A stretch of 64,000 nucleotides of DNA, from the NCBI RefSeq assembly GCF_036327775.1, contig NZ_CP109598.1, positions 2,790,001-2,854,000 of the forward strand, in the 5' to 3' direction. Numbering within the stretch: the first letter of the stretch is position 1; each line of letters opens with the position of its first letter. The translations under genes were made by a program, and so were the position numbers. The notes under the pieces were generated by a model, which worked only from the letters and a program-made list of their open reading frames with translations, did no database searches and was not told where the DNA came from. This DNA is from Streptomyces sp. NBC_01498. GTDB taxonomy: Bacteria > Actinomycetota > Actinomycetes > Streptomycetales > Streptomycetaceae. Of this stretch, positions 45,925 through 54,986 are shown in pieces.

Positions 45925-46310
45925 GCGGTGGCCTCAGCCTTCTGTGCCCGGACGTCGGCCTCGGCGGCGGCGACCGCTGCGACGGCGGCCTCGTCGGTGG
46001 CGTCGTTCTCGACGCTGTCGCGGAGCCGGTCGATGTCCGAGGTGCCCCGGTTGCGGTACACCATCAGGACGATCGCCAGGCCGATGCCGATCTCGGCGGC
46101 GGCGACGGCGATCACGAAGAGGGTGAGGGCCTGCCCGGCGTGCAGGGTGTCGCGCAGCCAGACGTCGAAGGCGACGAGGTTGAGGTTGACGGCGTTGAGC
46201 ATCAGCTCGACGGACATCAGGACGAGGATCGCGTTGCGGCGGGCGAGGACCCCGTACAGGCCGGTGCAGAACAGCAGCGCCGCCAGGACGGCGGGATAGG
46301 CGAGATGCAT
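45921..46310 (-). CDS. nuoK: Complex I subunit NuoK-like with acidic C-terminal tail
   Basis: 129 residues. Three helices with the two conserved membrane glutamates ([17 protein letters not shown] and [17 protein letters not shown]). The tail from about residue 95 (Asp/Glu/Ala-rich, [20 protein letters not shown]) is longer than in typical NuoK of about 100 residues. The start ATG 46310 shares one base with the nuoJ stop (TGATG). Confidence 0.93.
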   Translation of the reverse strand: MHLAYPAVLAALLFCTGLYGVLARRNAILVLMSVELMLNAVNLNLVAFDVWLRDTLHAGQALTLFVIAVAAAEIGIGLAIVLMVYRNRGTSDIDRLRDSVENDATDEAAVAAVAAAEADVRAQKAEATA

Positions 46311-46933
46311 CAGCGCTGCTCCTTGCCGCGCGGGCCGCGGGTGCCGCCGGGCGTGCGGGGGGCGTCGTTGTGACGGGCGGCGGTGGGTGTGCGCGCGGCG
46401 TCGTTCTTGCGGGAGAGGACGATGGCGCCGATGAGCGCGGCGAGCAGCAGGACGGAGAGCGCTTCGAAGGGCAGGACCCAGTGCCGGAAGAGGAACTGGC
46501 CGGAGACCTCGGTGGATCCCTGGGCGGGGCCGTCGAGGTCGATCCAGGTCGTACGGAACGCGTCGACGACCACCCACACCAGGGCGACGGCGGCGGTGAG
46601 TGCCACGGCGAGCGCGATCCACCGGTGTTCGGAGTCGGCGTCCGGGGAGTGGCCGATGGGGGCCTTGGTGAGCATCAGCCCGAAGAGGAGGAGGACGACG
46701 ACGGAGCCGACGTAGATCAGGACCTGCACCCAGGCGATGAACTCGGCGGTCAGCAGCAGGTATTCGACGGCCAGGCCGCCGAGTGCGACGACGAGCCAGA
46801 GCGCGGCGTGGACCAGTTGCCGGGTGGTGACGGTGATGACGGCGGCGCCGAGGGTGACGAGGCCGACGAGGAGGAAGGCGATTTCGACGCCGGTCGGGGA
46901 GAGGAAGCCGGGGTCGGCCGCGAGGGGGGTCAC
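46310..46933 (-). CDS. nuoJ: Complex I subunit NuoJ-like
   Basis: 207 residues. Helices include [20 protein letters not shown] and [20 protein letters not shown], with the conserved aromatic and Gly pattern of NuoJ helix 3 (the pi-bulge helix). The C-terminus is a basic Arg/Gly/Pro tail (about 25 residues). GTG 46933 overlaps the nuoI stop (GTGA). Confidence 0.93.
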   Translation of the reverse strand: MTPLAADPGFLSPTGVEIAFLLVGLVTLGAAVITVTTRQLVHAALWLVVALGGLAVEYLLLTAEFIAWVQVLIYVGSVVVLLLFGLMLTKAPIGHSPDADSEHRWIALAVALTAAVALVWVVVDAFRTTWIDLDGPAQGSTEVSGQFLFRHWVLPFEALSVLLLAALIGAIVLSRKNDAARTPTAARHNDAPRTPGGTRGPRGKEQR

Positions 46934-47580
46934 TCGCCGTCCTCCCGTTCGGGTGACGCGGGGGGCGTGGAGGGCGCGGGGCGCGCGGGGGTTTCGGGCG
47001 GTACGGCCCCCAGGGCTTCCGCCGCTCGCGCGGCCTCCGCCGCTGCGGTGACGGCCGCCGCCGCGGCCAGTTTGTCGGCCGTCTTGCGGGCGGCGGCGAT
47101 CTCCTTCGGCTCCTCGGCGCCCGGGTCGAGGGCGGGCGGGGCCGGCACGGTCCACATCCACTCGCGGAGCCGGTCGCGCTCGTGGGTGAGTTCGAGGATG
47201 TCCGTCTCGGCGTACTCGAACTCCGGTGACCAGAACAGCGCGTCGAACGGACAGACCTCGATGCAGATACCGCAGTACATGCAGAGCGAGAAGTCGATGG
47301 CGAACCGGTCGAGGACGTTACGGCTGCGCTCACGGCCGCCGGGGGCGGCGGCGGGCAGCGTCTCCTTGTGGGAGTCGATGTAGATGCACCAGTCGGGGCA
47401 CTCACGGGCGCAGAGCATGCAGACCGTGCAGTTCTCCTCGAACAGTCCGATCACGCCCCGGCTGCGGGGCGGGAGTTCGGGCTGGGTGTCCGGGTACTGG
47501 GCGGTGACGGACCTGCGCGTCATCGTACGAAGGGTGACGGCCAGCCCCTTGGCCAGGCCGCTACCGGGGATCGGAGGCAC
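46930..47580 (-). CDS. nuoI: Complex I subunit NuoI-like, two 4Fe-4S clusters
   Basis: 216 residues. Two ferredoxin motifs: Cys51, 54, 57, 61 and Cys100, 103, 106, 110. They bind clusters N6a and N6b that pass electrons to NuoB. The C-terminal 65 residues are Ala/Glu/Pro-rich, beyond the family core. It abuts nuoH with no gap (nuoH stop at 47581, start at 47580). In a complex without NuoEFG this subunit would be a natural docking point for ferredoxin. Confidence 0.95.
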   Translation of the reverse strand: MPPIPGSGLAKGLAVTLRTMTRRSVTAQYPDTQPELPPRSRGVIGLFEENCTVCMLCARECPDWCIYIDSHKETLPAAAPGGRERSRNVLDRFAIDFSLCMYCGICIEVCPFDALFWSPEFEYAETDILELTHERDRLREWMWTVPAPPALDPGAEEPKEIAAARKTADKLAAAAAVTAAAEAARAAEALGAVPPETPARPAPSTPPASPEREDGE

Positions 47581-48549
47581 TTACTGGATCACCACCTTGA
47601 CGATGCCGGTGAGGGCGATCTGGGCGAGGGCGAGCGGGATGAGGACGGTCCACGCGAGCTTCTGGAGCTGGTCCTCGCGCAGCCGGGGATAGCTGACACG
47701 CAGCCAGATGACGACGAAGGCGAGGAGGAGCGTCTTGACGAGGGTCCAGAGCCAGCCGAGTTCGTCACCGCCGAACGGGCCGTGCCAGCCGCCGAGGAAC
47801 AGGACGGTGGTCAGTCCGCACAGCACGACGATGCCCGCGTACTCGGCGAGCAGGAACAGCGCGAACCGCAGTCCCGTGTACTCGGTGTACGCGCCGAAGA
47901 TGATCTCGGAGTCGGCGACCGGCATGTCGAAGGGCGGGCGCTGGAGTTCGGCGAGTCCGGCGACGAAGAAGACGAGCGCGCCGACGATCTGCCAGGGCAC
48001 CCACCACCACTCGAAGGCGTCGAGGATCCCCGGCAGCGAGACCGTGCCCGCCGCCATCGCGACGGAGGCGGCGGTCAGGAGCATGGGCAGTTCGTACGCG
48101 AGCAGTTGGGCGGCCGTACGCAGACCGCCGAGCAGCGAGAACTTGTTGGCCGACGCCCAGCCGGCCATCAGCGAGCCCAGCACGCCGATGCCCATCACGG
48201 CGAGGACGAAGAAGATCCCCGCGTCGACGATCTCGCCGACCGCGCCCTCCTGGGGGCCGACGGGGATCGCGACGAGTACGAGGAGGTAGGGCAGCAGCGC
48301 GACGGCGGGGGCGAGTTGGAAGACCCGCCGGTCGGCGTCGGCCGGGACGATGTCCTCCTTCTGCGCGAACTTCACACCGTCGGCGACGAGTTGGGCCCAC
48401 CCGTGGAAGCCGCCGACGTACATGGGCCCGAGCCGGCCCTGCATGTGGGCCATGACCTTGTGCTCGGTCTGCCCGACGACGAGCGGAAGAACGAGAAAGG
48501 CGGCGAAGACGACGGCCAGCCGAACGGCGACGTCGAGCACGTCGTTCAC
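47581..48549 (-). CDS. nuoH: Complex I subunit NuoH-like
   Basis: 322 residues, eight membrane helices. NuoH forms part of the quinone channel. The loop AELQRPPFDMPVADSEIIFG corresponds to the canonical ETNRxPFDLxExESEL, with several acidic residues changed: Glu at the first site is kept (AELQR), but the second block reads ADSE. GAYTEYTGLRF is intact. GTG 48549 overlaps the nuoC stop (GTGA). Confidence 0.93.
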   Translation of the reverse strand: MNDVLDVAVRLAVVFAAFLVLPLVVGQTEHKVMAHMQGRLGPMYVGGFHGWAQLVADGVKFAQKEDIVPADADRRVFQLAPAVALLPYLLVLVAIPVGPQEGAVGEIVDAGIFFVLAVMGIGVLGSLMAGWASANKFSLLGGLRTAAQLLAYELPMLLTAASVAMAAGTVSLPGILDAFEWWWVPWQIVGALVFFVAGLAELQRPPFDMPVADSEIIFGAYTEYTGLRFALFLLAEYAGIVVLCGLTTVLFLGGWHGPFGGDELGWLWTLVKTLLLAFVVIWLRVSYPRLREDQLQKLAWTVLIPLALAQIALTGIVKVVIQ

Positions 48550-50102
48550 GCGTCTCCTCCGGGTCGGTCGTCATCGTCATCGGCACCGGGGCCGTCGGTA
48601 CGGGGGCGCGGGTCCGCGTCCGGCGCGGGGCGCTCGTCCGCGGCGGGTTCCCGGCCGGGAGCCCGCTCGCGCGTGGGCGCGGCGTCGGGCCCGGTGCCGG
48701 ACTCCCGGTCCGCTTCCGGACCGACGTCCGTACCGCTCGGCGCCTCGCCGGGCGCGGTCGCGGGACCGGATTCGGTGCCGGGCACCGCGCCCCCGTCGGT
48801 TCGAGGAGCTGAACCGGTCTCGGCACCCGGCTTGTTGGCGGGCGAGGGACCGGAGACCGTGCCTGGCTCGGAGCCGTCGCCCGCGACGGGGCCCGGCTCG
48901 GGACCGCTGCCCGGCGCGGTACCGGAGCCGGAACCCGGCTCCGAACCGGCATCCGGCGTGGGACCGCCCGATCCGGGCGTCGCGTCCGGCGTACGGCCGG
49001 TACCGGAGCCGGGCCTCGCATCGGGTGCGGCGCCTGGCGCCAACCCCGACGCGGCGGGACCGGCGTCCGGCTCGGGACCGGAGTTGGCTTCCGGCAAAGC
49101 ATCAGGGGCGGTGCCAGGCGTCGCACCCGATGCGAGGCCGGGGGCGGAGTCGGGCGCCGAATCCGGCTGGTTGCCCGGCGCACTGTCCGGCGTCCCGGCG
49201 GGACCCGGCACCGAGTCGGGCCCGGCCTTCCGCCCGGACTCCGGATCAGGCTGCGGTGTCGGATTCGGGGGGTCGAAGGCGGGGCGGGGGTCGTGCCACG
49301 GGGCGTCGGTCGAGGGAGGGGTGGGGGGCGGGGGCTGCTGGGTCGCGGAGCCGTCCGACACGCTGCGGTTGCGGCGCGGCGGGCGCTCGCCCGTGGCGCC
49401 CGCCGTGCGCGCGGTCCGGGTCGGGCGGTCACCGGCGGCACCCGGCGTACGGGCCGGGCGCTCCCCGGCGGCGCGCGGGGTACGGGCCGGCGCCGGCGGG
49501 AGCTGGCCCTTGAGCGGGCCCCACTCGTTCGGGTCCGGGACGCCCGGCGGCAGCATCTGGCGGCGCTTGGGGCCCGTGTGCCCCGGCGCGGACTCCCCCG
49601 GTTCCTTCGCGCCCGGCCACGCCTTGGCGACCCGGGCCGCGAGGACGAAGTCCTTGCGCAGCGGGTGGCCTTCGAAGTTCTCGGGGAGCAACAGGGGCAC
49701 CAGGTTGGGGTGGTCGGTGAAGGTGACGCCGAACATCTCGTGCGTCTCGCGCTCGTGCCAGCCCGCGCCCGCGTAGATCCCGAGCGCCGTGGGCAGTTCG
49801 GGGGCCTCGTGCGGGACGGTCGTCCGTACCAGCAGGCGCCGTACGGAGCCGGGTGCGACCGAGACGACGTGCGCGGCGACGCGGAAGCCGGTGCCCGGTT
49901 CGTCGACGGCGCTCAGCCAGTCGAAGTAGCCGCATCCCAGCGCGGACCGGGCCGTTTCGAGCGCGGTGAGCCAGGAGGCGGCGGGGACGTCGACCGTCAG
50001 GAGGTCGTACGCGCGTTCCGCCGTGGCGTCCGCGCCGAAGAGTGCGGTGACGCCGTCCGGAAGGCTGTCGTACGCGTCCGGGGCGGCGGTGCCGTCCGTC
50101 AT
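48546..50102 (-). CDS. nuoC: NuoC-like 30-kDa subunit with long disordered tail
   Basis: 518 residues. Only residues 1-165 match NuoC: YFDWLSAVDEPGTGFRVAAH and GWHERETHEMFGVTFTDHPN, ending with EGHPLRKDFVL. A linker (QMLPPGVPDPNEWGPLKGQL) follows. From about residue 205 to 518 the sequence is almost only Pro, Gly, Ala, Asp, Glu, Ser, Thr and Arg, with no predicted fold, ending in an acidic DDDDD run. In most bacteria NuoC is followed by, or fused to, NuoD; here neither NuoD nor a NuoD-like domain exists, and the tail occupies its place. The start ATG 50102 shares one base with the nuoB stop. Confidence 0.9.
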   Translation of the reverse strand: MTDGTAAPDAYDSLPDGVTALFGADATAERAYDLLTVDVPAASWLTALETARSALGCGYFDWLSAVDEPGTGFRVAAHVVSVAPGSVRRLLVRTTVPHEAPELPTALGIYAGAGWHERETHEMFGVTFTDHPNLVPLLLPENFEGHPLRKDFVLAARVAKAWPGAKEPGESAPGHTGPKRRQMLPPGVPDPNEWGPLKGQLPPAPARTPRAAGERPARTPGAAGDRPTRTARTAGATGERPPRRNRSVSDGSATQQPPPPTPPSTDAPWHDPRPAFDPPNPTPQPDPESGRKAGPDSVPGPAGTPDSAPGNQPDSAPDSAPGLASGATPGTAPDALPEANSGPEPDAGPAASGLAPGAAPDARPGSGTGRTPDATPGSGGPTPDAGSEPGSGSGTAPGSGPEPGPVAGDGSEPGTVSGPSPANKPGAETGSAPRTDGGAVPGTESGPATAPGEAPSGTDVGPEADRESGTGPDAAPTRERAPGREPAADERPAPDADPRPRTDGPGADDDDDRPGGDA

Positions 50103-50740
50103 CAGGTCGTCTCTCCCGGTGTCGGCGGGGCCGTGACCAGTCCGCTGCGCAGGGCGCCCGGACCGGGCCGGTGGCCCCCGGAGCCGTAACGCTCCCCCAG
50201 CGACTCGCGCGAGATCTTCTCCTGGAGCTTGAGGATGCCCTGGAGCAGGGCTTCGGGGCGGGGCGGGCAGCCCGGTACGTAGACGTCGACCGGGATGATC
50301 TGGTCGACGCCCTTCGTGACGGAGTACGAGTCCCAGTACGGGCCACCGCAGTTGGAGCAGGCGCCGAAGGAGATGACGTACTTGGGCTCGGGCATCTGCT
50401 CGTAGAGCCGTTTGATTGCCGGGGCCATCTTGTCGGTGACCGTGCCGGAGACGACCATCAGGTCCGCCTGGCGCGGGCCCGGCGCGAGGGGGATGACACC
50501 GAGCCGGATGAAGTCGTGCCGGGCCATCGACGCGGCGATGAACTCGATGGCGCAGCAGGCGAGTCCGAAGTTGAAGACCCAGAGGCTGTAGCGGCGGCCC
50601 CAGTTGAGGACGACCTTCATCGGCTGGGGCGCCAACCGGGAGAGTACGCCGAGGCGTTGCGGGGCCGGCAGGTCGACCGGCGCGGCGGCCGGGACCGGGC
50701 CGGGACCGGCGGCGGGGGAATCCGTGGGGGTCACGTCCAT
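50102..50740 (-). CDS. nuoB: Complex I subunit NuoB-like, cluster N2 protein
   Basis: 212 residues. The N2 cluster cysteines are all present: Cys62 and Cys63 in GLACCAIEF, Cys128 in FGACSNCGG, and Cys158 in VPGCPPRPE. The core is standard, so electron transfer to quinone is expected if a NuoD-like partner is supplied. The N- and C-termini have Pro/Gly-rich extensions. The start ATG 50740 lies inside the end of nuoA (10-bp overlap). Confidence 0.95.
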   Translation of the reverse strand: MDVTPTDSPAAGPGPVPAAAPVDLPAPQRLGVLSRLAPQPMKVVLNWGRRYSLWVFNFGLACCAIEFIAASMARHDFIRLGVIPLAPGPRQADLMVVSGTVTDKMAPAIKRLYEQMPEPKYVISFGACSNCGGPYWDSYSVTKGVDQIIPVDVYVPGCPPRPEALLQGILKLQEKISRESLGERYGSGGHRPGPGALRSGLVTAPPTPGETT

Positions 50741-51132
50741 TCCAGGACGCCCTTCTTCCATGCGTAGAGCAGTCCCACGGCCAGGAAGCCGAGGAAGATG
50801 AACATCTCGACCAGCGTCGTCGCGCCGTATCCGGGAGCCGCGAAGACCGTCGCCCAGGGGAAGAGGAAGATCGAGTCGACGGCGAAGATGACGTACAGGA
50901 ACGCGTAGACGTAGTACCGGACCTGGGTGTGCGCCCAGCCGTCGCCGACCGGGTCGACACCGCACTCGTAGGTGAGAAGTTTCTCCGGCGTCGGTACCAC
51001 CGGCCGCAGCAGCCGGCCCGCCCCGAAGGCCACGGCGACGAAGAGCACGCCGACGGCCGCGAGCAGCCCCACCACCGAATAGCTCTGGAAGTACTCCGAC
51101 GCGAGAACGGTCGGTTCCGGCACGTCCGTCAC
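50731..51132 (-). CDS. nuoA: Complex I subunit NuoA-like
   Basis: 133 residues, three helices. The conserved loop [20 protein letters not shown] contains the Cys that marks NuoA. The start is GTG 51132 with GAGGGGCGG just upstream. It is the first gene of the operon; promoter sequences should lie in 51133-51512, a spacer shared with the divergent kinase gene. Confidence 0.94.
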   Translation of the reverse strand: MTDVPEPTVLASEYFQSYSVVGLLAAVGVLFVAVAFGAGRLLRPVVPTPEKLLTYECGVDPVGDGWAHTQVRYYVYAFLYVIFAVDSIFLFPWATVFAAPGYGATTLVEMFIFLGFLAVGLLYAWKKGVLEWT

Positions 51133-51166
51133 CCGCCCCTCGTTCCGCCGATCGCTGTTGCCGCAT

Positions 51167-51270
51167 CCCGGTCCGTGAATACCCGGTCCGAGAATCCTGG
51201 TCCGTGCGTCCCGGTCCGTGTGTCCCGGTCCGTCGATCCTCGTCCGTCGGATCCTCGGATCCTCGTCCGT
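51167..51270. repeat. Degenerate 14-bp tandem repeats upstream of nuoA
   Basis: About seven units near cccggtccgtgnnt. They fill much of the 380-bp gap 51133-51512 between the divergent nuoA and kinase genes. Beyond them I see no gene and no convincing promoter box. The repeats could bind a regulator or be slippage products. Confidence 0.7.
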
Positions 51271-51512
51271 GATCTGTACGGACGGGAGTCTAGGCCCTGC
51301 TAAAGGGACCGTAAGCAGTCGGTCGCACTTCAGTCACGACGGGGTCATGAACGGGGACATGACATGACGCCGCGACCAGCGGTGAAGCCGTTTCCGGGCG
51401 GGTTCGGGGGAGGGTTCGCGGGAGGCTTGCCGGGAAGCGGGGGTTATCCCCACCCCGGCTCTCCCAGCCACCCCATGGCGCCGTCCTCCTCGGCCGGGCA
51501 GGCTTGGTCGGC

Positions 51513-52778
51513 ATGACCGCCCGTGATCTCCTCCCCGACGACGACCGGCCCCTGCCGCCGGTCCGCCTCGCCTTCGACCGGCACACCTGGAAGGAGATCG
51601 CGCATCTCCTGGCCAATCTGCCGGTCGCGCTGGCCGGCTTCTGCTACGTCATGTTCGTCGTACCGACCGGGGCGCTCCTCTCCGTCACGGTGATCGGGCT
51701 GCCCTGGCTGGCCGTGGGTCTGGCCGGGGCGCGGCTGCTCGGCAAGGCCGAACGGGCGCGGGCGCGCGCCCTGCTGGGGGTCCGGATCGACGAGCCGAGC
51801 CCGCTGCGGGGCCGGGGTCCGCGCCGGCGGCGGGAGCGCGACTCGGAGGGGTTCTTCGCCTGGTTGTGGACGGGGCTGACGGACCCGGTGGCCTGGCGGG
51901 CGCTGCTGTACGAGTTCATCCGGCTGCCCTGGGGGATCCTGACGTTCACGATCGCGCTGGTGGGCCTGTTCGTGCTGTGGCCGGTGCTGCCGTACGTCGC
52001 GCGCGGGCTGACCAACGTAGACCGGGCGCTGGTGCGCGCGCTGCTGTCGCCGTCCGACGAGCTGGAGAGCCGGATCGCGGAGCTGGAGTCGGACCGGGGC
52101 GTGGTCGTGGACACGGCCGCCGCCGATCTGCGCCGGATCGAACGCGATCTGCACGACGGGGCGCAGGCCCGGCTGGTCGCCCTGGCCATGGGGCTCGGCC
52201 TCGCGAAGGAGAAGCTGCTGAACGACCCGGAGGCGGCGGCGACCATGGTCGACGAGGCGCACGGCGAGGTGAAGCTGGCCCTCCAGGAGCTGCGTGACCT
52301 GGCGCGGGGCATCCACCCGGCCGTCCTCACCGACCGGGGCCTGGACGCCGCCCTGTCGTCCGTCGCCTCCCGCTGCACCGTGCCGGTCACGGTGGACGTC
52401 GAGCTTCCCGCGCGCCCGGCGGCGGCCATCGAGGGCATCGCGTACTTCACGGTCTCCGAGCTGCTCCAGAACGTCAGCAAGCACAGCGGGGCGCGTACGG
52501 CGGGCGTCGAGGTGTGGCGGGCGAAGGAGCGGCTGCTGATCCAGGTCACCGACGACGGGCGCGGGGGCGCGCGGCTGGACGGGGGGACGGGGATGGCCGG
52601 GCTGGCCGAGCGGCTGGGGGCGGTGGACGGGCTGTTCGTACTGGACTCGCCGGAGGGCGGTCCGACGGTCGTCACGGCCGAACTGCCGTGGCGCGAACGT
52701 GAACGTGAACGCGAGCACGGACACCCGCAGGGGCGCTCGCACGGGCACGGGCACGAGTACAAGCCCGAAGGGGCCTGA
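51513..52778 (+). CDS. Sensor histidine kinase, HisKA_3 type (copy 1)
   Basis: 421 residues. A membrane sensor domain with four hydrophobic segments (about 35-75 and 130-170) is followed by the HisKA_3 dimerisation domain with the phosphorylated His in RIERDLHDGAQARLVAL (NarL-family kinases) and the ATPase domain (ELLQNVSKHSGA N-box, TDDGRGG G1, GMAGLAERLGAVDG G2). The C-terminus is an Arg/Glu/His-rich tail. ATG 51513 is chosen over TTG nine bases before. A paralogue follows at 53322; the catalytic parts share a 146-bp stretch of identical DNA. Confidence 0.93.
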   Translation: MTARDLLPDDDRPLPPVRLAFDRHTWKEIAHLLANLPVALAGFCYVMFVVPTGALLSVTVIGLPWLAVGLAGARLLGKAERARARALLGVRIDEPSPLRGRGPRRRRERDSEGFFAWLWTGLTDPVAWRALLYEFIRLPWGILTFTIALVGLFVLWPVLPYVARGLTNVDRALVRALLSPSDELESRIAELESDRGVVVDTAAADLRRIERDLHDGAQARLVALAMGLGLAKEKLLNDPEAAATMVDEAHGEVKLALQELRDLARGIHPAVLTDRGLDAALSSVASRCTVPVTVDVELPARPAAAIEGIAYFTVSELLQNVSKHSGARTAGVEVWRAKERLLIQVTDDGRGGARLDGGTGMAGLAERLGAVDGLFVLDSPEGGPTVVTAELPWREREREREHGHPQGRSHGHGHEYKPEGA

Positions 52779-53321
52779 TCGCGCGTACGGGGCCAGCGGA
52801 GTCGAACCGGCGCGCCGCCGCCTGCGCGAACCTGTACCGCGCGCGTACGGGGCTCAGGCCGATGACCGACGCGGCCAGGACCACGAGGCCGGACCGCGCG
52901 TAACGGGGCTCGGGCGCGTACCGGCAGGGCGCGACCGCGCGCAGGGCCGCATGCGCCCGCGTACGACCCCGTACGCGCGGGCACGACCCGCGTACAACCC
53001 CGTACGACCGCGTACGGAGGTGTGCGACGGCATACGAGTCCCGCGTGCGCCCGCTCACGAACCCCACCCGAAACCCCGCCCGAAACCGCGCCCGACGCCT
53101 CGCCCCGTACGGTGCCCCCGCCCGGCGCCCCGTACGAACCGCTCGGCCACACCCACCGAACCCCCCGACCACCGCGAAACCGCACCACCGGGGTGGGGAA
53201 AACCCCAGGGCGAAGACGGATACCGGCCTCATGGTCCGGGCGCGGCCCACCGGCCAGCATGGACAGGGACAGGACAGGAAGAACGACCACCCGCCCCCGG
53301 AACGGCAGAACGGACGACACG
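52779..53321. other. Intergenic region of GC-rich cgcgtacg-type repeats
   Basis: 543 bp between the two kinase genes. It contains many copies of cgcgtacg, gcgtacgggg and ccccgtacg in both orientations, mainly between 52785 and 53020, then Pro-codon-rich low-complexity sequence. The second kinase frame stays open through the last 300 bp, but I see no domain there. No gene is supported; the promoter of the second kinase probably lies in it. Confidence 0.6.
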
Positions 53322-54638
53322 ATGGCCACGGAGTACGGCGTACGGACAGAGCCAGGGCGCCACACCCTCCCCACGGCGCTGCGCGCCCCGTTCGCGGGCC
53401 GCATGTGGAAGGAGTTCGTCTATCTCCTCCTCAGCCTCCCGATGGGCATCCTCTTCTTCACCTATGTCGTGACGACCGTCTCGCTCAGCGCGGGGCTCCT
53501 CGTCACCTTCCTCGGCATCCCGCTCCTGGCCGGCGCCCTGCTCGGCTGCCGGGGGCTCGGCTCCGTCGAGCGCGCGAGGGCGCGGGCCCTGCTGGATCTG
53601 GACGTCGCGAGCCCGCTGCCGGTGCGGGGGGAGAAGGCCGGAGTGATGTCCTGGGTCGGCGCGGTCCTCAAGAGCGGGGTGTCCTGGCGGCATCTGCTCT
53701 ACGGCTTTCTCCACCTGCCGTGGGCGCTGTTCTCCTTCGTGACCTCGGTGACCTTCGTGGTCACCAGCTGGAGCCTCTTCCTCTATCCGCTGTGGCAGTG
53801 GGTCTTCCCGGAGTATCTGAACCAGGACGGGATCACGATCTTCAGCGACGGGTCCCGGGAGTTCTACGTGGACACCCCGTTCGAGGTCGTCGTGACCAGT
53901 GCCACGGGGCTCGGCCTCGTCCTCGTCTCGCCGTGGCTGGTCCGGGCGCTGACCTGTGTGGACCGGCTGATGGTCGCCGGGCTGCTCGGCCCGTCCCGGC
54001 TGGCGACGCGCGTCTCGGAGCTGGAGTCGGACCGGGGGGTCGTGGTCGACACGGCCGCCGCCGATCTGCGCCGGATCGAACGCGATCTGCACGACGGCGC
54101 GCAGGCCCGGCTGGTCGCCCTGGCCATGGATCTGGGGCTGGCGAAGGAGAAGCTGCTGGAGGACCCGGAGGCGGCGGCGCGGATGGTAGATGAGGCGCAC
54201 GGCGAGGTGAAGGTCGCGCTCCAGGAGCTGCGCGACCTGGCACGGGGCATCCACCCGGCCGTCCTCACCGACCGGGGCCTGGACGCCGCCCTGTCGTCCG
54301 TCGCCTCCCGCTGCACCGTGCCGGTCACGGTGGACGTCGAGCTTCCCGCGCGCCCGGCGGCGGCCATCGAGGGCATCGCGTACTTCACCGTCTCGGAACT
54401 CCTCCAGAACGTCAGCAAGCACGCCCGCGCCTCCCGCGCCTCGGTGGAGGTGTGGCGGACCCAGGACCGGCTGCTGCTCCAGGTCACCGACGACGGCCGG
54501 GGCGGTGCCTCCACCAGCTCGGGCAGCGGTCTGGCCGGTCTCGCGGAGCGGCTCGACGCGGTCGACGGGGTCCTGGTCGTAGACTCCCCGGCCGGCGGCC
54601 CCACGACGGTGACGGCGGAGCTGCCCTGGCGCAGGTGA
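53322..54638 (+). CDS. Sensor histidine kinase, HisKA_3 type (copy 2)
   Basis: 438 residues, paralogue of the kinase at 51513. The N-terminal membrane sensor (LLLSLPMGILFFTYVVTTVS, FSFVTSVTFVVTSWSLFLYP) has an added extracytoplasmic loop (residues about 160-195, EYLNQDGITIFSDGSREFYV) not found in copy 1. The HisKA_3 (RIERDLHDGAQARLVALAMD) and ATPase domains are nearly the same. ATG 53322 gives MATEYGVRTEPG, and the frame is open further upstream without a domain. It is followed by the response regulator. Confidence 0.92.
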   Translation: MATEYGVRTEPGRHTLPTALRAPFAGRMWKEFVYLLLSLPMGILFFTYVVTTVSLSAGLLVTFLGIPLLAGALLGCRGLGSVERARARALLDLDVASPLPVRGEKAGVMSWVGAVLKSGVSWRHLLYGFLHLPWALFSFVTSVTFVVTSWSLFLYPLWQWVFPEYLNQDGITIFSDGSREFYVDTPFEVVVTSATGLGLVLVSPWLVRALTCVDRLMVAGLLGPSRLATRVSELESDRGVVVDTAAADLRRIERDLHDGAQARLVALAMDLGLAKEKLLEDPEAAARMVDEAHGEVKVALQELRDLARGIHPAVLTDRGLDAALSSVASRCTVPVTVDVELPARPAAAIEGIAYFTVSELLQNVSKHARASRASVEVWRTQDRLLLQVTDDGRGGASTSSGSGLAGLAERLDAVDGVLVVDSPAGGPTTVTAELPWRR

Positions 54639-54796
54639 CGGCGGGGCCGCCGGGCCGGAGGTGCCCCCGCGGCCCCACACCGACCCCGGCAGACCCGCAC
54701 CGACCCCCGCAGCCCCGCACCCGCCCCGGCACCGGCCGCACCCGCCCCGTGAAGCACGGCGCACCGGCCCCAGTCCGGTGCGCCGGATCGCGTACG

Positions 54797-54835
54797 TGGC
54801 TCGTGCGCGTGGCTCGTGCGCGTGGCTCGCGTACG
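54797..54835. repeat. 13-bp tandem repeat upstream of the response regulator
   Basis: Three units of tggctcgtgcgcg, the last with changed bases. The 348-bp gap 54639-54986 between kinase 2 and the regulator holds this and other GC-rich sequence and no gene. Confidence 0.7.
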
Positions 54836-54986
54836 TCGCCCGCGCGCCTCCCGCGGCGCTCCGAAAGCGTCCGCCTCCCCGATCATTTCCCGGCCGACGG
54901 CCCCACGACGGTACGCATACTGAGATGCTGGTACCGCAGGCCGGACGCGGAGCGCGGACGCAGATCGACATGGGGGCGACACGGTC

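Noticed and set aside
47368..49776. A plus-strand frame of 802 codons opposite nuoH and nuoC
   Set aside because: Composition mirrors the nuoC tail, and there is no start signal. The minus-strand genes are coupled by overlaps.
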